A stretch of 8,181 nt of DNA from Chitinophagaceae bacterium (GTDB lineage Bacteria; Bacteroidota; Bacteroidia; Chitinophagales; Chitinophagaceae). Below, piece by piece: positions 1 through 6,926 of this stretch. The stretch is from NCBI GenBank assembly GCA_025963615.1, contig JAOQAL010000310.1, positions 1 to 8,181 of the forward strand, read 5' to 3'. A model generated the notes under the pieces. It made no database searches. It saw only the letters and a program-made list of their open reading frames with translations, and was not told the DNA's origin. A program made the position numbers and the translations under genes. Each line of letters starts with the position of its first letter. Position 1 is the first letter of the stretch.

Positions 1-281
1 GAATCAGTAGGATACATTCATCAGGCCTTGATTAACAAAATCTTTAGCAAATTCTGATACTTTAACAATAACATTTTGATATATCTTTGTTGGGATTTTT
101 TCCAATGAGTGTAATTGCTTAGTGAGTACAAGAATTAATACTAATCATCCTATTTTGTAATGAGAAATTTATCATACTGATTGGTTAATTTACCTGTTGG
201 AAATCGTAAATTTAAAAATTATAATCATTAGCGATTTTGTGATAATTATTATAAAATCGCTAAGATCTGAGTTTAATACCC
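1..281. other. Intergenic region left of the kinase pseudogene, no convincing gene
   Basis: This AT-rich stretch has no convincing gene. Two short open stretches touch the left edge. On the + strand 18 codons run from base 1 to a TGA at 55-57, which could be the tail of a gene entering from the left. On the - strand about 46 codons without an ATG end in a TGA at 6-4. Neither shows a recognisable motif. A TAnnTTTG match at 82-89 has no TTG at the right distance upstream, so no promoter is called. The only clear structure is the inverted repeat at 228-263, listed separately. Confidence 0.4.
228..263. repeat. 11-bp perfect inverted repeat upstream of the kinase pseudogene
   Basis: Left arm 228-238 (TTAGCGATTTT) and right arm 253-263 (AAAATCGCTAA) are exact reverse complements around a 14-base A/T-rich centre. 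It ends 18 bases before the ATG at 282. It could be a dyad operator for the signalling locus or the stem of a weak terminator for a gene to the left. There is no U-tract after the right arm, so a classic intrinsic terminator on the + strand is not favoured. The role is inference. Confidence 0.45.
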
Positions 282-1143
282 ATGAAAATTAAGGCCATCC
301 ACTCACTGGTTATACAAGACAATCCCGGAGATTACCAGTCACTGCAGGAATACCTGCAGATGGGTCAACTGCCGGTTGAAAAAATTATTCATGCTGACAG
401 CATATCAGAAGATCCTCCGTTCATAAATGATAACAACTTCGACAATCCCTTACTCAACCTTACGCGGCCCGGTAGCGCTGGCATTGAGTCTGTTATTGTA
501 TTAAACCGGTTGTTGCTTCATACACCTATTGTTGTATTTTCAGGTTCCGAAGCAAGTGAAATAGCCGTCGAATTCATTTCAGTCGGTGCGCAGGATTACC
601 TTGCGAAAGGAGAATACGATGAAAAACTGCTACCCAAAACTATCCAATACGGCATTGCAAGGAATAAACTGCTTAAAAAAATAAAGGAAAGAAATGAATG
701 GGGTGAAAATATAAGGGCGCACGAAAAAGAAAGAAATAAACTCGGTAAAGAATTACTTGATAACATGAACCAGATACTGGTTACCGCATAACCGAAGGGC
801 CGAAGCTGCAGTTGAACTATAATATAGACAGCGGTTCTGGCATTGACAATAAAAGGTTCTGGTATTGATAATAAAAAGGAAAGGATGTTTTACGGAATAG
901 TTCAGGCAAAAATGAATAATATCCGTCAATACGCCCAGGCCAAAACAGCGGTCATTGTAAGAAGCGATACGGGTAAATGTCTATTTGAGTATTGCAGACG
1001 ATGGCGTAGAATTTGATATTGCTAAAAAAGATAAAGACATTGGATCACGAAACATGAGAAATGCTGTGGAATTCTATTCCGGCAATGTGAGTATCAAATT
1101 CTTTAGCCGGCCAGACCGTACACTTGAAATGACTGTTCCTTAA
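282..1143 (+). pseudogene. Decayed hybrid response-regulator/histidine-kinase gene (receiver, HisKA_3-like, HATPase)
   Basis: The first reading frame (282-791, 169 codons) encodes a receiver-like domain at about residues 5-125, then a charged helix ending in the dimerisation motif of HisKA_3-type kinases (KELLDNMNQIL). The frame stops at TAA 789-791, but kinase-like sequence continues in three pieces. Bases 788-854 (frame 2) give the segment before the ATPase domain, 855-972 give an N-box-like segment (MFYGIVQAKMNNIRQYAQAK), and 973-1143 give SIADDGVEFD...SRNM...LEMTVP, the G1/G2 boxes and C-terminus of a HATPase domain. About 60 residues between the H-box and ATPase domain appear deleted, judged from usual family spacing. 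Key residues are lost: the receiver motif reads LLNLTRP where LLDLTLP-like sequence is expected (phosphoacceptor Asp to Asn), the H-box reads ELLDN for ELHDN (His to Leu), and GVGFD reads GVEFD. Kinase activity is therefore excluded. The receiver fragment may still be translated. It probably once paired with the regulator that starts 20 bases later. Confidence 0.88.
833..876 (+). repeat. 22-bp tandem duplication inside the kinase pseudogene
   Basis: Bases 833-854 and 855-876 are adjacent copies of the same 22-bp unit (both start GGTTCTGG and end AATAAAA), differing at two positions, both C in copy 1 and T in copy 2. Because 22 is not a multiple of 3, the duplication shifts the frame. Removing one copy joins the kinase segments at 788-854 and 855-972 into one continuous frame. 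Replication slippage is the likely origin. The two differences suggest it is not very recent. Confidence 0.9.
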
Positions 1144-1163
1144 TAAAAATTAAATTTGGTAAG

Positions 1164-1802
1164 ATGAAAAAAATTGAAGTGATCGTGGTTGAAGATCATA
1201 AATTAGTAAGAGAAATGTGGATCAGGTCGCTGGCAGCAAACAGCGACATGGAGGTGGTGGGTGAGAGTGGCCTATTTGATGAGGCTATCGAAATGATAAA
1301 AGACAAAAGGCCGGATATTGTACTACTGGATATTAACCTGCCGCCGGCGTCGGGATTTGACGCGGTACCACTGATCCGCGAATATTCACCCAATACAAAA
1401 ATTATAATAGTTTCCATGCATAACCAGCCGTCTTATTGCAAAAAAATGCTGGGCCTGGGAGCCATGGGATATGTGACTAAAAATTCATCTCAGAAAGAAC
1501 TGTTCAAGGCGATTGAAGAAGTAATGCAAGGCAAAACATTTGTTTGTAATGAAATAAAAGATATATTATTAAACCTGGAGATGGCCGATGAGCCAAGTGG
1601 CATAAAAGAGCTTACCTCACGCGAAATAGAAATTATCAAACTCCTGAAAGAAGGTTTAACATCTAAAGAGATCGCAGTAAAATTTAATCGTTCGTTTAAA
1701 ACGGTGGAGGTACACCGTCATAATATCCTTAAAAAGCTGAAACTAAATAATACGGCGTCTCTTATTCAGTTTGTCAATTCAACAAATCTTTCCTTTTCAT
1801 AA
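1164..1802 (+). CDS. NarL/FixJ-family (LuxR-type HTH) response regulator
   Basis: This is a 212-residue cytoplasmic two-component regulator of normal family length. The N-terminal receiver (about residues 4-122) has the acidic pair E10-D11, phosphoacceptor D56 in VLLDINLP, S84 after the fourth strand and the conserved lysine K106 in YVTKN, so it should be phosphorylatable. The C-terminal LuxR-type helix-turn-helix (about 147-207) has the classic LTSREIEIIKLL start, the GLTSKEIA turn and the recognition helix with KTVEVHRHNILKKL. The ATG at 1164 follows the kinase pseudogene by 20 bases and there is no Shine-Dalgarno site, as usual in Bacteroidota. A TAAATTTG hexamer-like match lies at 1151-1158 but is too close to the start to be a convincing promoter. 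The cognate kinase is probably the dead gene upstream, so the regulator may now take phosphate from another kinase. Its targets are unknown. Control of the nearby pilus operon is possible but rests only on proximity. Confidence 0.95.
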   Translation: MKKIEVIVVEDHKLVREMWIRSLAANSDMEVVGESGLFDEAIEMIKDKRPDIVLLDINLPPASGFDAVPLIREYSPNTKIIIVSMHNQPSYCKKMLGLGAMGYVTKNSSQKELFKAIEEVMQGKTFVCNEIKDILLNLEMADEPSGIKELTSREIEIIKLLKEGLTSKEIAVKFNRSFKTVEVHRHNILKKLKLNNTASLIQFVNSTNLSFS

Positions 1803-1860
1803 TTAAACTCATAAGGATTACACGCTCACCTGTTATTACGTTGACGAATATCAATAAGAA

Positions 1861-1887
1861 AAGCTTCGAGCTGTGAGCTGCAAGCTT
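1861..1887. repeat. 27-bp near-perfect palindrome
   Basis: The sequence is symmetric: AAGCTT at 1861-1866 and 1882-1887, AGCT at 1869-1872 and 1876-1879, with only the two positions between these blocks on each side unpaired and a 3-base centre (GTG). It belongs to the same GAGCTGCGAGC-type repeat family as the direct repeats to its right, in the opposite orientation (GCTGTGAGC here, GCTCACAGC near 1940). Confidence 0.7.
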
Positions 1888-1897
1888 CAAGACCTGC

Positions 1898-2072
1898 AGT
1901 TCTGAGACTTACTTCAGTCTCGCAGCTCATCGCTCGCCGCTCACAGCTTCTTCGGGGCAGACCCCGGGAATTAGAAAGAAGAAGTCGATTATTTTCAGCT
2001 CGCAGCTTCCTCGTTAGTTCTGTAACTGACTTCAGTCTCGTAGCTCATCGCTCGCCGCTCGCAGCTTCTTCG
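1898..2072. repeat. Pair of 57-bp direct repeats of a GC-rich intergenic family
   Basis: Copy 1 is 1898-1954 and copy 2 is 2016-2072, 118 bases apart start to start. The last 44 bases of each (from ACTTCAG to CTTCTTCG) differ at 2 positions, and the 13 before differ at 3. A partial third match (CAGCTCGCAGCTTCCTCG) lies at 1997-2014. The core is built of AGCTCAT/CGCTCGCC/GCTCGCAGC blocks, which read in the other strand as GAGCGGCGAGCGATGAGC. Such sequences are common between genes in Bacteroidota. That family link is from memory. The function is unknown. Confidence 0.8.
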
Positions 2073-2136
2073 AAACACCACCTGGGGATTAAGTATAATT
2101 TGTAATCAATCCTCCGCGTGTCCTATTAATCATCTT

Positions 2137-5100
2137 TTATTTATGCAGTGCGTTGGTTTTATTCTTTAAAAGTGATTTCTTCTTTTTTATATTTTGTTGT
2201 TTCAGCTTCAGATAAAGCTGTTGTATCTCACGGATAAGTTGCTGCTTTTGTTGAAGCAATAATTGCTGCTCATCAATAAGCTGTTTCATCCGCTGTGTTA
2301 AGTATTGGTGTTTTTGTTCAATTGACTGAAATTGCTCAATGAGTTGCTTCCGGTTAACGGATTGCTGCGCAGGTTCATTCACCGGAGATTGCAGATCCGG
2401 TGCGGAATTAAATTTCTTATCAAAGACTTTCGTTGGCGTTGGTTGGATTACTATCGGTTTCTTTTTATCTCCTGCATTTGACGTAGAATTTTTTCGAATG
2501 GCAGGTTGCTGCACCTTCTTCCGTTCATCCGGCTGAAACCTCAGATCAGATACTGAATCAACTGTCTTTTCAATAACTTTTTTTGATGGTAGCCCGGTCA
2601 CATTCGGTTGCTTAATATCTTTTGAGGCCAATGGAGAAGTCTTTCGAATAGCAGGATGCTGCCTATCATGCTGTTCATCCGGCTGAGACGGTAAATCAGT
2701 TATAGAATCAGGGTTCTTTTTAGTAGCTTTTTTTGATTTTAGCTGAATTCCGGTCTGTTCCTTGTTTTCAGAGGCAGATGGAGAATTCTTTCTTATAACG
2801 GATTGCTGTTGTTTTTGGATAGGAGCTGGTTGCTTGTCTGCAATTCCTGTCTGCTGACCTGTACTATCTGAAAGAGACTGCATCGTAAATTCAAAACCAT
2901 CCGCCACTACGCCTTCTTCATTCCCTTCAATGCTAAAGGATAATGTCTTGGGAAAAGAGACTAAATTCAATATCCGCAATTGCGCTGTATCAATACTGGT
3001 AGTAAAAGAACCTGGCGCGAGACCGAAAAAACTAAAGTAGCCATCAACTTCCGAAAGTGTTCGTCCGACAAACACATGATTACTATCGTAAATATTTACC
3101 AGGATCCGGCTAATGCCATTCAACCTGTTATCTTTTTTGAGATATATCATTCCCGAAACTTCACCCACCACGGTTACAGGAACTTCTATCATTTTAAAAT
3201 GATCAGGTTCGATAGTCACCCGAATGGTTGGCTTTAGTATTTGCCAGGCAATTTTATCAAAACTGTTCTTATCAAGCTCAATAAAATAATCGGTATAAGC
3301 TTCCAGCCCAACTACCCGGGTGGAACCATCCTTACTGTCCTGTTCAACCCGGCCACCATTGATACGGAATTTTAATCCTGGAACGCTGGGTTCATTCAGA
3401 TCCCGGCGTCCATTCCGGTTCAGATCCAGAAAAGCGGCAACGATTAAGCCCCCTTTGCCCACATTGGTTTGATCATTGGCGCCCAGCCAATGCGTTTTGC
3501 CATTATACAGAAGCCCGCCTCTGGCCGTTTGAACCGTCGTAGTAGTCTGATTGCCCCGCATTACAGAAAATGATGTTTGGGCAAACGAAAAATTCAGCCG
3601 CAATCCAAAAGTAAAAAAGCTGGCCTTGGTGATTATGTTTTTTTCGTAAGAAACATTCGCAAAGCTGCTTCTACCAATTCTTTTTTCAACTTCAGCTTTA
3701 ATCATACTGAAATTTTTTTGCTTGTATTCATATTGAATATGCGGAGTAAATCTCAACGACATCGGAAGATGAAATGTTACCGAAAGATTACTCCGCAAAT
3801 AGGGATGTGCGGGGTCGGCGAATAATGCATAGGTAGTGAAATTTGAACTGATACCGGAAACAACTGCAGAAACTAAAAATTCTGCATTGGCGTATTTGGA
3901 CTTTGGAACAATAAACTGGTTATAGGAAAGACGGGAAAATCCGCTGAACTTTTTTCCATGGAATGGTACCGACAGAACAGCTTTCCTTTCTTCCAGGTAA
4001 TTGAATTGGATGGCAGTCTGACCCGCTGCATACTTTGAGTAATTCAGGTCGAGTTGAATATCATATGGCAGGCGGTAATTAACCGTTCCTTTACTTCGTA
4101 CGCCGTGAACATATTCCCCCGACACCATCAGGTGAGAATTGAATTGAATAGAAGTATTTATGAAAGGCATGATCTTACCCAGATTAACGGAGGAAAGATA
4201 CTCTGTGCCTCCGCCAATCGTGATTCGCCTGCTTAGCCCATAATTAAAATTTGCCCTGGAGAAAACGCTTTTCTGAGCATCGTCCAATAAGCCCCCGCTC
4301 ACATTATATTCAAATTGGCGGGCTGGAAGGAAATTAAATGGTATACTGATATTTTGTTCTTTTGTAAGTTCTTCGCCCCAGGGTCCATAAATACGAAGTT
4401 TAATTACAGAGTTACCATATACCAGGGGTACGTCAAAAGTATAAAAGCCGGAAGCGTCCGCTTTTACATAATTAACCATTACATTATTTACATACAATTC
4501 AACCGTCCATCCGGGTTCGGTCGTGTTACTGATCCGGTAAGTACCGAATGATCGCCGGTAAGTAGTGGGCGTATTGGTAAATTGAAGACCGGTAACAGGG
4601 GCATAAATAGTTGACGTGGATGGCATGAATAGTCGCCCGGCAGTTATTTGTCTTAAAGCTGAATGACCATTGTTTACATATCTCCACTTATAGAATTGAT
4701 CCTTTCTTTTAAAAGGATCATCACTGGTATAATTTAAATTGACGGTTGTTTCACCACCCGCAATCATGGCACCAAGGGTAAGATTAGCCCTTGTATTATT
4801 CTTTTGTTTCGTTGCCTGCATTGTGGTGACAGACCAATCAGCAATACCCAAATTAAACAATGGAAAATTTTGCCTAATGGTTGTGTCCGCCTTCTTTTCC
4901 CCTTTAAGCTTACTGGTATTTTTACGCATCTGCTCCTGTTCCATTTCACGAATGGCCGGAAGCTCTATTTTAGTTTTCAGTGTAACCGAAAGATTGCGAA
5001 AATTAAATACGCATTCCAGGCCAAAAACCTCGTCAAAATAGTTTGATTTCACATACAGGTTGGTTTCTGTACGAATCAGATCGGTTGATTTAAGGCTAAA

Positions 5101-5286
5101 CATTTTTCCCTGGTATACGATTCGGTCATTCACCTTATCAAACAGGTACGGGGCTTTTGGATTAATGAAGAATCCTGAGACGGAATCAAAGTCGGCAGAA
5201 ACAGAATTTTTAATCTTTAAAAAATCGAATAGTTCCTTCACCGGTAAATAGGCTTCCTGTTTGTTGACGATGGCGGGAAGCTCCAC
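2137..5286 (-). CDS. Outer-membrane usher-like protein of a chaperone-usher system, with repeat/coiled-coil tail
   Basis: The open frame gives 1049 residues from the first usable codon, GTG at 5286. However, usher homology begins upstream: the in-frame residues EEISIQLNVQRIGS precede the GTG, and a signal peptide lies beyond an in-frame TAA (see 5287-5466). The intact precursor would have been about 1,109 residues. Domains, numbered from the GTG, are: N-terminal chaperone/subunit-binding domain of usher type (1-105, with DxVSGFF and YVKSNYFDEVFGL); beta-barrel strands rich in aromatics (about 140-580); plug-like Ig domain inside the barrel (about 249-320, WTVELYVNNVMV...GFYTFDVPL...YGPWGEEL); a periplasmic C-terminal domain with a DLNRNGRRDLNEP loop (621-633) and second Ig-like/carboxypeptidase-regulatory-like domain (about 705-800); three ~50-residue repeats (824-971); and a Gln/Leu/Lys-rich coiled coil (about 979-1035). 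The gene ends a chaperone-subunit operon, which fits a secretion pore and assembly platform for the two subunits. The assignment rests on pattern and context, not a search. The in-frame stop may make it a pseudogene. Confidence 0.82.
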   Translation of the reverse strand: MELPAIVNKQEAYLPVKELFDFLKIKNSVSADFDSVSGFFINPKAPYLFDKVNDRIVYQGKMFSLKSTDLIRTETNLYVKSNYFDEVFGLECVFNFRNLSVTLKTKIELPAIREMEQEQMRKNTSKLKGEKKADTTIRQNFPLFNLGIADWSVTTMQATKQKNNTRANLTLGAMIAGGETTVNLNYTSDDPFKRKDQFYKWRYVNNGHSALRQITAGRLFMPSTSTIYAPVTGLQFTNTPTTYRRSFGTYRISNTTEPGWTVELYVNNVMVNYVKADASGFYTFDVPLVYGNSVIKLRIYGPWGEELTKEQNISIPFNFLPARQFEYNVSGGLLDDAQKSVFSRANFNYGLSRRITIGGGTEYLSSVNLGKIMPFINTSIQFNSHLMVSGEYVHGVRSKGTVNYRLPYDIQLDLNYSKYAAGQTAIQFNYLEERKAVLSVPFHGKKFSGFSRLSYNQFIVPKSKYANAEFLVSAVVSGISSNFTTYALFADPAHPYLRSNLSVTFHLPMSLRFTPHIQYEYKQKNFSMIKAEVEKRIGRSSFANVSYEKNIITKASFFTFGLRLNFSFAQTSFSVMRGNQTTTTVQTARGGLLYNGKTHWLGANDQTNVGKGGLIVAAFLDLNRNGRRDLNEPSVPGLKFRINGGRVEQDSKDGSTRVVGLEAYTDYFIELDKNSFDKIAWQILKPTIRVTIEPDHFKMIEVPVTVVGEVSGMIYLKKDNRLNGISRILVNIYDSNHVFVGRTLSEVDGYFSFFGLAPGSFTTSIDTAQLRILNLVSFPKTLSFSIEGNEEGVVADGFEFTMQSLSDSTGQQTGIADKQPAPIQKQQQSVIRKNSPSASENKEQTGIQLKSKKATKKNPDSITDLPSQPDEQHDRQHPAIRKTSPLASKDIKQPNVTGLPSKKVIEKTVDSVSDLRFQPDERKKVQQPAIRKNSTSNAGDKKKPIVIQPTPTKVFDKKFNSAPDLQSPVNEPAQQSVNRKQLIEQFQSIEQKHQYLTQRMKQLIDEQQLLLQQKQQLIREIQQLYLKLKQQNIKKKKSLLKNKTNALHK
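2374..2817 (-). repeat. Three tandem ~50-residue repeats in the usher tail
   Basis: Within the usher-like protein, residues 824-871 (2817-2674), 872-921 (2673-2524) and 922-971 (2523-2374) are diverged copies. Each has a Gln-rich start, a (S/A)xxRK(N/T)S block, a charged middle with KxP or KK pairs, and an end of type DS(I/V)(T/S)DL..QPDE (NSAPDLQSPVNE in the third). A partial start (PAQQSVNRK) follows. They are hydrophilic, rich in P, S, K and Q, and look disordered, like a spacer or a ligand-binding linker. Confidence 0.8.
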
Positions 5287-5466
5287 GCTACCGATGCGTT
5301 GAACATTTAATTGGATAGAAATTTCCTCATAGCTATTTTATTCCTGGCTATATCCTTCCACCGGAATAACATGAATAAACAGTAAGAAAGCGCTAACTAA
5401 ACGCCAGGTTATAAGACTCCCGACCCTGTAAATTTTGGATTGAAGATATCTTAGTAGGATTGTCAT
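5287..5466 (-). other. Separated 5' end of the usher gene: signal peptide, in-frame TAA, first domain residues
   Basis: An ATG at 5466-5464 opens 42 codons in exactly the same frame as the usher. They start MTILLRYLQSK, have basic residues (R6, K11, R14, R22) and then a hydrophobic core LVSAFLLFIHVIPVEGYSQE, a good Sec signal peptide with a cleavage site near VEG-YSQ. Codon 43 is TAA (5340-5338). The frame then continues NSYEEISIQLNVQRIGS into the GTG at 5286. The ATG is 20 bases after the stop of the preceding subunit gene, the spacing expected of the next gene in an operon. One base change in the TAA would restore a continuous exported usher. No ATG or better start lies between the stop and 5286. 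Confidence 0.85.
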
Positions 5467-5486
5467 GGATATTGGGCGATCGGTTT

Positions 5487-5993
5487 CTATTCATTATTAA
5501 AAGTGATATAGAAAGTTCCGCTGTAGTTACCAGGCGGAGAAGAAGCAGTATTTCCAATCGTGAGTACTCCGCCAATGTTTATCTGGGTTCGGCCAGGCGG
5601 GGCCACTGCATTGATGAAAGGAGAGCCAGGATCTGAGGAACCAATATGCAAAGACATAGTACCACCATTACTCCCCGTTAGGGTGGCATCGGGTCCATTT
5701 AAGATAGATACAATAGTATTAACAGAGGCTTCTACGTCAAAAATCGCCTGAAAATATTGGATGCCCAGGTTTAAGGGAACTACATTACCGGTTGCAGTTC
5801 GGGAACCACTGCTTGCAATAATTACAGATCCGCCGCTGCTTCCCTGGGAAAAAGCTCCAAAGCTCATATTCTGCACGGTAGTTACAGAGATCACCTGCGA
5901 TGCAGCAGACAAACAGATAAAACACAATAGAAGGAAGCAACCTGTTTTTGCAGGCTTTTTCCATTTTGGTTGTATCGTATCAGTGTTTTTCAT
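5487..5993 (-). CDS. DUF4402-like secreted pilus subunit, probable minor/tip subunit
   Basis: The 168-residue precursor has a basic n-region (K11, K12, K13, K16), a hydrophobic stretch (CFLLLCFICLSAAS) and probable cleavage at S32-Q33 or A31-S32. The mature part shows the DUF4402 pattern: NMSFGAF near the start (42-48), a Gly/Ser-rich GGSVII strand, FDVEASVNTIV in the middle, and the C-terminal signature INIGGVLTIG...PPGNYSGTFYITFNN (138-167). This is an Ig-like all-beta protein with no cysteine in the mature form. Compared with the other subunit in the operon (6988-7494) it lacks about 12 residues before the first conserved strand, so it has little or no N-terminal donor extension. That would suit a subunit at the pilus tip. 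It lies 55 bases after the chaperone gene and 20 bases before the usher ATG, so it should be co-transcribed with both. The subunit role is inferred from family pattern and context. Confidence 0.85.
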   Translation of the reverse strand: MKNTDTIQPKWKKPAKTGCFLLLCFICLSAASQVISVTTVQNMSFGAFSQGSSGGSVIIASSGSRTATGNVVPLNLGIQYFQAIFDVEASVNTIVSILNGPDATLTGSNGGTMSLHIGSSDPGSPFINAVAPPGRTQINIGGVLTIGNTASSPPGNYSGTFYITFNNE

Positions 5994-6048
5994 ATCCCGT
6001 CTAAACTATTTAATGAGTTCTAAGCCCGGTTAGTGACTGTTAAAATTG

Positions 6049-6900
6049 CTAGTCCAATAAAATTTGCTCCTGTGCAACTTTTATTGTTCTGGCGGAAAGA
6101 TCAGTAAATACGATATGGAGCGATCCTTTATGATAATCTATTTCAGGATTTTTATCCAGTGATAAGCGAAGATGTCTGCGTGTATTGGGAGTATACACGG
6201 ACAGACCTTTTACCAGACCTACCCGCGTTGTTTTTCCCTGCAATGAGATATAATCAAATGACACGTCACCGTAAACTGACATATTTCCGCTACGGTTAAT
6301 ATCCATGGTAATTGTTGGTGTCGAATCTTTTTGTAATTGAAAAGATATTTTTGAAAGACTCATATCCATAGTGGATTCACCTACTCTTATGATAATTGGT
6401 ATCGAGATACCAAAAACGGGTACCAGGCGAACCGAGATGGCCGATGTATCCCTGGTGGCTTTTTCTTGGCCAAGCGGATCTTTTTCAAGTTCCGCCCTGA
6501 AATAAAGATGTGACCGGTATTCACCAGGCTCCAGCTCATTGACTTTAGCTAGCTGGATTTTCACTGTTTGTGCTTCGTTGGGTGCCAGTACAACATTTCG
6601 TGGAAAAAAGCGAAAGTTTTTATCGGCGAAATGCTGAGATGAATCAGGTTGGCTGATGGTTTCAAAGCTGCCGTCATCCCTCATCCTTATTTGCACGATG
6701 GAAATAACATACCGCGCGGTGTCTTTTCCACTATTAGATAAGCTAAGCTCCTGCGATCTTTTTGGACCTTCAAAAACTACTCTTTTAGGATATATCAATA
6801 AATTACCCTGGGCCATTGATCTTGTTGGTAAGAATAATAAACAAACAAAAAAACAAGATAATAAAATACTTATGGTAAGCTTTCTCGTAACGAGAATCAT
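6049..6900 (-). CDS. PapD-like periplasmic pilus chaperone
   Basis: The 283-residue protein has a Sec signal peptide (R6-K7, hydrophobic 8-26, cleavage MA30-Q31). The first Ig-like domain (about 32-140) begins LLIYPKRVVFEGPKRSQELSL, the A/B strands of pilus chaperones. It carries RFFPRNVVLAPNEAQTVKI (97-115), where chaperones of this fold place the Pro-Arg and the G1-strand approach, followed by ELEPGEYRSHLYF (122-134), a pattern typical of archaic-type chaperones. A second beta-rich domain (about 150-280) follows. The family caps pilus subunits in the periplasm by donor-strand complementation and hands them to the usher. The gene sits between the two subunit genes and upstream of the usher. 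Its ATG (6900) is 26 bases past the intercistronic hairpin with no separate promoter visible, so expression should depend on read-through from 7494. Catalytic function is not expected. Confidence 0.88.
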   Translation of the reverse strand: MILVTRKLTISILLSCFFVCLLFLPTRSMAQGNLLIYPKRVVFEGPKRSQELSLSNSGKDTARYVISIVQIRMRDDGSFETISQPDSSQHFADKNFRFFPRNVVLAPNEAQTVKIQLAKVNELEPGEYRSHLYFRAELEKDPLGQEKATRDTSAISVRLVPVFGISIPIIIRVGESTMDMSLSKISFQLQKDSTPTITMDINRSGNMSVYGDVSFDYISLQGKTTRVGLVKGLSVYTPNTRRHLRLSLDKNPEIDYHKGSLHIVFTDLSARTIKVAQEQILLD

Positions 6901-6926
6901 AATGATCGTTTTAGGAGTAAATTCAA

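Larger units (their letters stand above)
1803..2136. other. Convergent intergenic space filled mainly by repeats
   Basis: The response regulator (+) and the usher gene (-) converge on this 334-base space. No open frame with gene-like features is seen. Bases 1861-2072 consist of palindromic and directly repeated sequence (see separate entries), including a short GC hairpin CGGGG-CAGA-CCCCG at 1953-1966. No standard stem plus U-tract terminator was found for either gene, so the structured repeats may be what stops transcription from both sides. That last point is inference. Confidence 0.6.

Noticed and set aside
1..57. Possible end of a + strand gene (18 codons then TGA)
   Set aside because: Too short, no motif, and an equally good open stretch exists on the other strand.
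1124..1158. Possible promoter TTG ... TAAATTTG before the response regulator
   Set aside because: The -7-like element ends only 5 bases before the ATG and the spacing to TTG is 24, outside the usual range.
4739..5046. Several 60-100-codon open frames opposite the usher gene
   Set aside because: They lie antisense inside a clear long coding frame with strong usher-like features and have no protein-like pattern of their own.
2137..5286. TonB-dependent receptor or type V secretion identity for the large barrel protein
   Set aside because: No TonB box or TonB plug pattern is visible at the N-terminus. The internal Ig-like plug, the N-terminal usher-like domain and the chaperone/subunit neighbours favour an usher.
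5393..5575. 60-codon - strand frame overlapping the subunit/usher junction
   Set aside because: It overlaps the end of the second subunit gene and the real usher signal peptide in another frame and shows no export signal or motif.
5925..5970. Lipoprotein signal in the second subunit
   Set aside because: The cysteines in the hydrophobic segment are not preceded by a lipobox and the better reading is a normal signal peptide cut near AS-Q.
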